Made by a program: the position numbers and the translations under genes | DNA from: VRUE01 sp963702175 | GTDB taxonomy: Bacteria > Actinomycetota > Thermoleophilia > Solirubrobacterales > 70-9 | DNA length: 64,000 nt | Assembly (NCBI GenBank): GCA_963702175.1 | Contig: OY969721.1 | Coordinates: 2,170,001 to 2,234,000 of the forward strand | Direction: 5' to 3' | The notes under the pieces: generated by a model | What the model saw: the letters and a program-made list of their open reading frames with translations, nothing else | Databases searched by the model: none | Told to the model about the DNA's origin: nothing | Part shown: one piece after another, positions 57,544-64,000 of the stretch | How the letters are laid out: each line of letters opens with the position of its first letter | Position numbering within the stretch: position 1 is the first letter of the stretch

Positions 57544-58728
57544 CTACCCGGCTTGGCTGAGTGCTCGCCTGCGACCGGCGCGGACCCAGCCGCGGTGGGC
57601 GAGCCAGGCCAGGAGGGCGAGCAGGGCAAGAGGCGTGAGAGCGGCCAGGCCAATGATCGTGACGCCGGCTGCGATCTCGAGTAGGCGGCCGGCGTCGTCG
57701 AGCCCGTCGCCGACTCCCCAGGCGCCGTCGTCGTCCTCGCCGGTCGCGCCGGCTCCCGTCTCGATCCGCAGCGAGACGCGGGAGAGGTTGGCGCGGCGAC
57801 CAAGGCTTGCGAGGCGGGAGCGCAGCACTGCGGCCTGCCGCCGCTCGGCTCGAAGCTCCGCTTCGACCGCGCTGCGCTCGCCTTCGGTCGTCGCCTCGCC
57901 GAGCTGCGCGAGCAGGCTGTCGATCCTGGCCTGCGAGTCCTCCAGGCGCTCGCGGGTGCCGATCGTCGGTGCGGTTATGTCCTGGGTCGACTCCTGCCGC
58001 GAGCGGACCTCGGCGATCGTGGAGAAGTCGGCGAGGGCGTCGCCGAGCTTGCCGCTGGGGATCAGCAGCTCGAACTCGGCTCCGGCCTCGCCGGCGGGGC
58101 CGTCGCGGATCGCGGATCGCAGGACGATGCCGTCGACCGCGTGGACGGCATCGAAGACCTTGGCGGCGCCGGCGCGGACCCGGTCGGGATCGGTGCCGAG
58201 GACGATCTGGGCAGAGCGTTCGATCTCCCGCTGGCCCGCGTCCGCCGCGTAACCGCTGTTCGTGTTCGGGTTGCGAAATTGCCGTGCGGGGGCCGAGTAT
58301 TCGACCCCGGAGGAGGACTGGACTTCGGCAGAACCCGTCCCCGCAGAGTCCTTCGAGACAGCCGATCCGGAAGAGCCTTCATATTGCCGCTGGGCCTCGA
58401 GGCGACCGCTGGGTTGGGTGGCCGCATTGTCTGGGCGCTCGGCGAAATGGGTGGCCGGCATCGGCTCGTCTTCGGACGTGGCCATCACCGCCGTGGCAAC
58501 GACGATCGCGGTCACCGCGAAGGCGCCGGCGGGGGTCAGCAGTCGACGCGGGGGGGTGGTCCGGAAGCGTTCCGCGATGCGACGGAGCGCGCTCGCGGGA
58601 TGGCCATCAGGGTGCGGGAAGCCCGCCGCGGCGCGGGCGTCGAGCTCCCGTGTGAACTCGGGCCGCGGCGCCGGGCGCAGCGCTCGCAGCTCGGTGGCGA
58701 GGTCGAGTTCGTCCCTATGCGGGTCCAT
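57544..58728 (-). CDS. DUF4349 membrane protein, probable anti-sigma partner
   Basis: 394 residues. Cytoplasmic N-terminus (ELRALRPAPRPEFTRELDAR), membrane helix near residue 70 (AGAFAVTAIVVATAVMA), extracytoplasmic DUF4349 domain (VLGTDPDRVRAGAAKVFDAV, IPSGKLGDALADFSTIAEV), coiled coil (RIDSLLAQLGEATTEGERSA), C-terminal membrane helix (LLEIAAGVTIIGLAALTPLA). Overlaps the sigma-factor gene by 14 bases, so it is likely its regulator, though no zinc anti-sigma motif is seen. Confidence 0.82.
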   Translation of the reverse strand: MDPHRDELDLATELRALRPAPRPEFTRELDARAAAGFPHPDGHPASALRRIAERFRTTPPRRLLTPAGAFAVTAIVVATAVMATSEDEPMPATHFAERPDNAATQPSGRLEAQRQYEGSSGSAVSKDSAGTGSAEVQSSSGVEYSAPARQFRNPNTNSGYAADAGQREIERSAQIVLGTDPDRVRAGAAKVFDAVHAVDGIVLRSAIRDGPAGEAGAEFELLIPSGKLGDALADFSTIAEVRSRQESTQDITAPTIGTRERLEDSQARIDSLLAQLGEATTEGERSAVEAELRAERRQAAVLRSRLASLGRRANLSRVSLRIETGAGATGEDDDGAWGVGDGLDDAGRLLEIAAGVTIIGLAALTPLALLALLAWLAHRGWVRAGRRRALSQAG

Positions 58729-59251
58729 CGCATGCCTCCCTCAGCTTGTTGACGACTCGGTGCAGCCTGGTGCCGGCGTTCGACTCGGTGATGCCGACCA
58801 CCTGGGCGATCTCGGCGTTGGTGAGGCCGGCGAAGAACTTGAGGGCGACCAGCTCACGCTCGCCCGCATCGAGCTTCGCCAGGGCGCTCATCAGCGCCAG
58901 TCGCAGCTCGCTGCGCTCGGCGGGGTGGAGATCGGCGAGGCTCGCGGCGTCGACTGGATCGGCGGTCAGCTCCGCCTGCTTGCCGCGCCGGCGCAGCTCG
59001 TCAAGCGCCGCGTTGCGGGCGATGCCGAAGAGCCAGGCGCGGGGCTCTCCTCGGCTTGGGTCGAAGCGCAAGCGCTTGCGGTAGGCGCGCTCGAAGGTGG
59101 TCGCGGTGACGTCCTCGGCAGCGGCCTGGTCACGCAGCAGGCCAGCGGCGTAGGCGTAGACGTCGTCGCGGCTGGAGCGGTAGAGCTGCTCGAAGGCGAG
59201 CTCCCCGGTGGAGGGAACCTCAGTGGCCGGTGCGGCGAGAGCCTGGCTCAT
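58715..59251 (-). CDS. ECF-type RNA polymerase sigma factor
   Basis: 178 residues from ATG 59251 (AAGGA just upstream). Region 2: FEQLYRSSRDDVYAYAAGLL, AAEDVTATTFERAYRKR, and WLFGIARNAALDELRRR; region 4: ERELVALKFFAGLTNAEIAQ with GITESNAGTRLHR. Translationally coupled to the DUF4349 gene, which suggests membrane-stress sensing. Confidence 0.92.
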   Translation of the reverse strand: MSQALAAPATEVPSTGELAFEQLYRSSRDDVYAYAAGLLRDQAAAEDVTATTFERAYRKRLRFDPSRGEPRAWLFGIARNAALDELRRRGKQAELTADPVDAASLADLHPAERSELRLALMSALAKLDAGERELVALKFFAGLTNAEIAQVVGITESNAGTRLHRVVNKLREACDGPA

Positions 59252-59296
59252 GTCCTTACTACGAGCCAGGCGCGGTTTCGTCACATGCGTCTTGGG

Positions 59297-60613
59297 TCAG
59301 GCGGCCTGGGCAAGCTCTCCGCGTCCTCTGCCGGCGGAGGCGCAGGCGGCGCGGATCGAGTCGGCGGCGATCGCGACCAGGCGGCGCAGGTCGCGCTCGG
59401 AGATCGAGAGCGGCGGCATGAGGACGACGACGTCGCTGAGCGGGCGGATGATGGCGCCACGCTCGCGCGCCTCCAGCGTGACCCTGTGACCGAGGCGCAG
59501 GGCCGGGTCGTGCTCGCCGAGGTCGATCCCGATCATGAAGCCGTAGCCACGCACCTCGGCCACCTCGGGCATCGCCCCGACCTCGGCCAGCAGCTCCTCC
59601 AGCAGCTCGATCTTGGGCTGGAGGCGCTCCAGGGTCCGCTCCCGCTCGAAGGCGTCGAGGCTGGCGATCGCGGCGGCGCAGGCAAGCGGGTTGCCGGTGT
59701 AGGTGTGGCCGTGGAAGAAGGCGCGGAACTCCTCGGGATCGCCGAGGAAGCCCTCGTAGATGCGCTCGGTCGCCAGCGTCGCCGCCAGCGGCAGGTAGCC
59801 CCCGGTGAGCCCCTTGGCGACGCAGAGCAGGTCGGGCGAGATTCCTTCCTGGTCGCAGGCGAACATCGTCCCGGTGCGGCCGAACCCGGTCGCCACCTCG
59901 TCGCAGATCAGGAGGACGCCGAAGCGGTCGCAGAGCTCGCGCACGGCGCGCAGGTAGCCCGGCGGCTGGATCAGCATCCCGGCGGCCCCTTGGACCAGCG
60001 GCTCGACGATCACCGCTGCGATCTCCTCCTCGTGGGCGGCGAGCACCCGCTCGAGGTTCTCGGCGTCGCCGGGCTCGGCGGCGTGGTTCTCGAACAGCAG
60101 CGGCCTGTAGGTGGAGTGGAAGAGCTCGATGCCGCCGACGGCGACGGCTCCGATCGTGTCGCCGTGGTAGGAGTGGCGCAGGTGGACGAAGGAGGTGCGG
60201 CGGGCGTGCTGACCGCCGCGCTGCTGCTGGTACTGGAAGGCCATCTTCAGTGCGATCTCGACCGCAGTCGAGCCAGACTCCGAGTAGAAGACGCGCGAGA
60301 GGCCGGGCGGCGCGATCTCGACCAGGCGCGCGGCGAGCTCCGTGGCGCAGGGGTGGGCGAGGCCAAGCGTGGTCGAGTGGGCGATCTTGGCGAGCTGCTC
60401 GCGCACGGCTGCGTCGATGTCGGGATGGCGGTGACCGTGGACGTTGCACCAGAGCGAAGAGACGCCGTCGATGTAGCGGCTCCCGTCCGTCGCGATCAGG
60501 TCCGTTCCCTCACCGCGCTCGATCGTCAGCGGCTCTTCCTCGCACCAGCCCTGCTGCTGCGTGAACGGGTGCCAGAGGTGGTCCCGATCGAGCTGCGCGT
60601 GGTCCACCGACAT
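59297..60613 (-). CDS. bioA: Adenosylmethionine-8-amino-7-oxononanoate aminotransferase
   Basis: Biotin pathway aminotransferase (KAPA to DAPA, using SAM), PLP-dependent class III, 438 residues from ATG 60613. Start RDHLWHPFTQQQGW is the bioA signature; PLP site GVLLICDEVATGFGRTGTMF and Lys in CVAKGLTGGYLPL. No other biotin gene lies in the window. Confidence 0.92.
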   Translation of the reverse strand: MSVDHAQLDRDHLWHPFTQQQGWCEEEPLTIERGEGTDLIATDGSRYIDGVSSLWCNVHGHRHPDIDAAVREQLAKIAHSTTLGLAHPCATELAARLVEIAPPGLSRVFYSESGSTAVEIALKMAFQYQQQRGGQHARRTSFVHLRHSYHGDTIGAVAVGGIELFHSTYRPLLFENHAAEPGDAENLERVLAAHEEEIAAVIVEPLVQGAAGMLIQPPGYLRAVRELCDRFGVLLICDEVATGFGRTGTMFACDQEGISPDLLCVAKGLTGGYLPLAATLATERIYEGFLGDPEEFRAFFHGHTYTGNPLACAAAIASLDAFERERTLERLQPKIELLEELLAEVGAMPEVAEVRGYGFMIGIDLGEHDPALRLGHRVTLEARERGAIIRPLSDVVVLMPPLSISERDLRRLVAIAADSIRAACASAGRGRGELAQAA

Positions 60614-60744
60614 CGCCGCTACCGACCCTAGTCCCGCCCCCGGCGGCAAGACGCGCAGCACGAGGCTTCACGCTGGGGCCAAGTGGGTAGGAAGCGTGCG
60701 GCTTCGCACAAACCTCTACACCGATAGCTGTAATCATTTATCCA

Positions 60745-61842
60745 ATGGCCGAGAGTGGAGCACCCCCGCAGGTCCCGGCGATGCGCCGCCGGGCGCTGCA
60801 CGCCGTCCGCTCACTGTTCACGCCGCTGCTCCCGGACGACTACCTCGAACTGATCAACCCCCTCTGGTCGACGCGCGAGCTGCGCGGAAGGATCGAGCGC
60901 ATCGACCGCGAGACGCCCGACGCGGCGACGGTGCTGATCCGGCCCGGATTCGAGTGGCCGGGGCACAGGCCGGGGCAGTACCTGCGGATAGGGGTCGTGG
61001 TCGACGGGGTCCACCACTGGCGCGCCTACTCGCTCACCTCGGAGCCGGGACGCCCCGACGGGTGCATCAGCATCACCCCGAAGCTGGTCGAAGCCGGCAA
61101 GGTCTCGCCCTTCCTGGTCGCCGCGGCCAGGCCGGGCGACGTCGTCCGGCTCGGCGGGGTCGAAGGGACCTTCGTCCTGCCAGAGCCGCTGCCCGGCAAG
61201 CTGCTCTTCATCAGCGCCGGCAGCGGGATAACGCCGATCATGAGCATGCTGCGCAGCCTGCACCGCGACGATGCGCTCGGCGACGCGGTCCACCTCCACT
61301 CGGCGCGCAGCGCCGACGGCGTGATCTTCTCCGACCTCCTGGGCAAGATCGACGCGGCCCAGGAAGGCTACGAGCTGCACCTGCGCCTCACCGGCGAGCA
61401 GGGCAGGCTCGCTCCTGAGGACCTCGACCGGCTCTGCTCCGACTGGCGCGACCGCCACACCTTCCTCTCGGGCCCGGCGGCGATGCTCGACGCGATGAGC
61501 GAGCGCTGGGAGCGCGACGGCGACCGGGATCTGCTCCACATGGAGCGCTTCCAGCCGGTGATTGGCGGCGAGCCGGGCGAAGGAGAAGGGGGCACGGTTA
61601 GCTTCCTCAAGAGCGGGATCGAGGCTCGTTGCGACGGCGGCACGCCGATCCTGGTCGGCGGTGAGAAAGCCGGCGCGACGCTTCCCTTCGGCTGCCGGAT
61701 GGGGATCTGCCACACCTGCGTCGGCCGGCTCTGCAAGGGCGAGGTGCGCGACCTGCGCACCGGTGAGGTCCATGGCAGCGAGGGGGAGATGGTCCGCACC
61801 TGTGTCAACGCCCCCGAGGGCCCGATCGAGATCGCACTTTGA
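60745..61842 (+). CDS. Ferredoxin-type reductase (FAD, NAD(P)H, 2Fe-2S) for the desaturase
   Basis: 365 residues. FAD-binding RAYSLTSEPG, NAD(P)-binding LFISAGSGITPIMSML, and C-terminal plant-type 2Fe-2S ferredoxin domain with CRMGICHTC and a late Cys in RTCVNAPEG. The order matches the mycobacterial Rv3230c reductase that feeds DesA3. The desaturase starts 19 bases downstream in the same direction, so it almost surely supplies its electrons. A TAATCA hexamer lies eight bases before ATG 60745. Confidence 0.9.
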   Translation: MAESGAPPQVPAMRRRALHAVRSLFTPLLPDDYLELINPLWSTRELRGRIERIDRETPDAATVLIRPGFEWPGHRPGQYLRIGVVVDGVHHWRAYSLTSEPGRPDGCISITPKLVEAGKVSPFLVAAARPGDVVRLGGVEGTFVLPEPLPGKLLFISAGSGITPIMSMLRSLHRDDALGDAVHLHSARSADGVIFSDLLGKIDAAQEGYELHLRLTGEQGRLAPEDLDRLCSDWRDRHTFLSGPAAMLDAMSERWERDGDRDLLHMERFQPVIGGEPGEGEGGTVSFLKSGIEARCDGGTPILVGGEKAGATLPFGCRMGICHTCVGRLCKGEVRDLRTGEVHGSEGEMVRTCVNAPEGPIEIAL

Positions 61843-61861
61843 AACCTAGGAAAGGGGAACG

Positions 61862-63100
61862 ATGAATGCAACGACTGCCGAGGTCGTGAGCCCGCTCGCG
61901 CACCTCTCGGCGGAGCAGCTCGACGAGCTCGCCCGCGAGCTCGATGAGATCCGCGACCGGACGTTCGCCGACCTCGGCGAACGCGACCGCCGCTACATCG
62001 AGGGCATGATCGCGATGCAGCGCCGCCTGGCGGTGATGGGGCGCGTGCTGCTGCTCGGCGCGCGCTACCGCCCCGCCAAGCTCGCTGGCACCGCCGCGCT
62101 CTCGATGGCGAAGATCCTCGAGAACATGGAGATCGGGCACAACGTCCTGCACGGGCAGTGGGACTGGATGAATGACCCCCAAATCAACTCCTCGACCTGG
62201 GACTGGGACACCGCCTCGACCGCGGAGGCGTGGAAGCACTCGCACAACTACGTGCACCACACCTTCACCAACATCCTCGGCAAGGACAAGGACCTCGGCT
62301 ACGAGATCATGCGGATCGACCCGCAGCAGAAATGGCACCCCGTCTACCTCCTGCAGCCGCTCTACAACCTCCTGCTGGCGGCTTTCTTCGAGTGGGGCGT
62401 GGCGGTCCACGACCTCGACTTCGATGCGATCCGGACGGGCCGCAAGTCCAAGGCGCAGATCAAGCGCGAGCTCGCCGGCATCCGCGAGAAGGCGAAGGAC
62501 CAGGTGGTCAAGGACTACATCGCCTGGCCGCTGCTGAGCGGCTTGGCGATGGCAGCCCTGGACGCCGGTCTCGAGGTTCGGAGTGGCGGCAGGCGGCGTC
62601 GCGGTGGCCTGGCAGGCGTCCTGAGGCGGGTTTTGCGGGGCGGCGGAAGCTCCTACCGCGCCGCGGCATCGGCAAATGCAACCGCCAACATCGTCCGCAA
62701 CGTCTGGTCCTACGCGATCATCTTCTGCGGCCACTTCCCGGACCAGACCCACACCTTCAGGCCCGAGGAGGTCGAGGACGAGAGTCGTGGCGGCTGGTAC
62801 GTGCGCCAGCTGACCGGGGCCGCGAACATCGAGGGCAGCCCGCTCTTCCACGTCGCCAGCGGCAACCTCGGCTACCAGGTCGAGCACCACCTCTTCCCGG
62901 ACCTGCCGAGCACCCGCTATGCGGAGATCGCCCCCCAGGTCAAGCAGGTCTGCGAGCGCTACGGACTGCCCTACAACAGCGGCCCCTTCGGCCAGCAGCT
63001 CGGCATGGTGCAGCGGACGATCCTGCGGCTCGCCTTCCCGGGAGGAGCGCCGCGGCCGAAGCCGGGCCCGTATCGCGGGGAGGACCATTCGGCTCTGTGA
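61862..63100 (+). CDS. Membrane fatty-acid desaturase (DesA3-like)
   Basis: Acyl-CoA delta-9 desaturase type, 412 residues, di-iron. Histidine boxes: GHNVLHGQWDW, HSHNYVHHTFTN, and GYQVEHHLFPDLPS. Shine-Dalgarno AGGAAAGGGGA before ATG 61862. Between LLSGLAMAAL and ANATANIVRN there is an unexpected Arg/Gly-rich insertion of about 34 residues (RSGGRRRRGGLAGVLRR) that close relatives, as I know them, lack; it would fall in a loop near a membrane helix. Confidence 0.9.
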   Translation: MNATTAEVVSPLAHLSAEQLDELARELDEIRDRTFADLGERDRRYIEGMIAMQRRLAVMGRVLLLGARYRPAKLAGTAALSMAKILENMEIGHNVLHGQWDWMNDPQINSSTWDWDTASTAEAWKHSHNYVHHTFTNILGKDKDLGYEIMRIDPQQKWHPVYLLQPLYNLLLAAFFEWGVAVHDLDFDAIRTGRKSKAQIKRELAGIREKAKDQVVKDYIAWPLLSGLAMAALDAGLEVRSGGRRRRGGLAGVLRRVLRGGGSSYRAAASANATANIVRNVWSYAIIFCGHFPDQTHTFRPEEVEDESRGGWYVRQLTGAANIEGSPLFHVASGNLGYQVEHHLFPDLPSTRYAEIAPQVKQVCERYGLPYNSGPFGQQLGMVQRTILRLAFPGGAPRPKPGPYRGEDHSAL

Positions 63101-63186
63101 TATCGCTCACACATATCCCTTCTCTGTAGAAGCTCGGGCAAGGGGGCAGCGGCTTGATCGCCGTCCCCAGGCCATTCAGAGAGGGA

Positions 63187-63993
63187 TCAGTCGATGTATT
63201 TCGTCTCGGGGAACTGCCGCATGAATCGTTCGACGACTACCCAGACGTAGTCCGCGATGTGCCGGAAGCTGTCGGCGTCCAAGCCGATCTCGCCGAACGC
63301 TATGCCGAGTCGAAGGTTGCCGCCCATCTCCACTTTCGCGGGCCGCTCCGGCATGAGATCGCGATCAAAGACGACGCGGAACCAAGGTGTGTCGTGTTCC
63401 AGGCGTTCCCCTCGGACGAGCATCCACCAGGACTTGACCGGCGAGGGTCCCTCCCCCTGGTAGCTGTTGACGAACCGACCCAAGACGGCATCGGTGTCGC
63501 TCTTGACAATGCTGACGGCTGGGTTAAGGACGCGGTGCTTGTCAGCGTTGGAGAGATCGGCCAGGACGGCCAGCGGATGCTTCCACGCCCGATCCCCAGC
63601 GCGGTATGGCTGCGCCCACTTGATCATTGCCCGGTGTCTCTTCGAGAGGCCAGGGATTCGATAGTTGGCCATCGCCTCAAACTGGGCCTCGGATTTGGAG
63701 GCAATGGGGAACTGGGTCTGGGCACAGTCCTCCATCGTTCCTCCGTTGAGCAGTGTCAACTGGCAGACGAGGTGATCAAGGGCGGAACGCAAGTTGTGAA
63801 CGCAGTCGCCGAGCATGACGCCCCAGCGCAGAGGCGGCGGTTCGCGAACCTGAAACCGCTCGATCCATTCCCATGTGTCCGTATCGAAATAACCCCGGGA
63901 GAAGTGGGGCTGCGGGTCTTGGTCGGAGAACCCCCCAATCTCATGCCGAAGGATCTCGAACTGCTGATGCGACCGGTTGAACTTGGCGATCAC
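63187..63993 (-). CDS. Hypothetical protein with possible HEPN-like RxxxxH motif
   Basis: 268 residues from GTG 63993, seven bases from the window edge; the frame remains open upstream, so the N-terminus may be incomplete. Contains a helical DCVHNLRSALDHLVCQLTLL segment whose R-x4-H spacing recalls HEPN domains, and HPLAVLADLSNADKHR with another conserved-looking His/Arg pair. Function unknown; an RNase or toxin role would be speculation. Confidence 0.6.
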   Translation of the reverse strand: MIAKFNRSHQQFEILRHEIGGFSDQDPQPHFSRGYFDTDTWEWIERFQVREPPPLRWGVMLGDCVHNLRSALDHLVCQLTLLNGGTMEDCAQTQFPIASKSEAQFEAMANYRIPGLSKRHRAMIKWAQPYRAGDRAWKHPLAVLADLSNADKHRVLNPAVSIVKSDTDAVLGRFVNSYQGEGPSPVKSWWMLVRGERLEHDTPWFRVVFDRDLMPERPAKVEMGGNLRLGIAFGEIGLDADSFRHIADYVWVVVERFMRQFPETKYID

Positions 63994-64000
63994 GCCAGCT

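Noticed and set aside
57516..57803. 96-residue N-terminal extension of the Nudix hydrolase
   Set aside because: Low-complexity Ser/Pro/Arg sequence antisense to the DUF4349 gene; GTG 57515 gives the normal family length.

Overview
This window is a high-GC chromosomal segment that looks like an actinobacterium of the Thermoleophilia/Solirubrobacterales type. That placement is inference. It rests on the gene content (rpoBC, the S10-spc-alpha ribosomal clusters, a DesA3-like desaturase with its reductase), on secreted collagen-like, NHL and multi-Cys proteins of a style I associate with that class, on zinc-containing forms of S14, S4 and L36, and on many genes that appear to be transcribed without a leader. 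No rRNA gene or phage is present.

Layout. 1-7.1 kb: the 3' part of rpoB, then rpoC. 7.3-9.4 kb: a flavin monooxygenase, then a HAD-like protein and a small membrane protein on the minus strand. 9.6-11.4 kb: rpsL-rpsG and a membrane protein on the minus strand, so the usual rpsL-rpsG-fusA-tuf string is broken and rpsL-rpsG is inverted. 11.4-14.8 kb: fusA, tuf. 15-28.2 kb: a nearly canonical S10-spc cluster from rpsJ to map. 28.2-38.1 kb: an accessory island of secreted proteins between map and rpmJ, where infA is usually found; infA is not in the window. 38.1-41.6 kb: rpmJ, rpsM, a DUF2283-like gene, rpsK, rpsD, rpoA, rplQ. 41.7-64 kb: ordinary chromosomal genes (truA, surE, a frame-split ligA, dacB, a patatin, fadD, a DsbA-like protein, tRNA-Pro, a glycosidase, superoxide dismutase, a GMC oxidoreductase, rubredoxin, lemA, a Nudix hydrolase, an ECF sigma factor with a DUF4349 protein, bioA, and a reductase/desaturase pair).

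The most unusual content is non-coding or low-complexity. Several families of hairpin-bounded repeats occur. Family A (three copies) and family B (two copies) each have a conserved structured core enclosed by long terminal arms that differ between copies yet stay complementary within each copy. Family A sits 1-4 bases after the stop codons of rpoC, rpsG and rplQ. Family C (two copies) and family F (two copies) have conserved ends and a variable inner hairpin. Family F lies in frame, in the same phase, inside rpsQ and rpsE. A family D palindrome (two copies) lies between convergent gene ends.

The leaders of rpmJ and rpsK resemble each other and look like a paired regulatory RNA. Five ribosomal proteins (S3, S5, S17, L5, L22) carry long charged or glycine-rich tails. 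ligA is split by a -1 shift exactly at a canonical slippery heptamer. RpoB has a natural substitution at the position of E. coli D516 in the rifampicin pocket.

Many genes have a -10-like hexamer 6-9 bases before the start codon and no Shine-Dalgarno sequence. This supports leaderless mRNAs and was used here to choose several starts.
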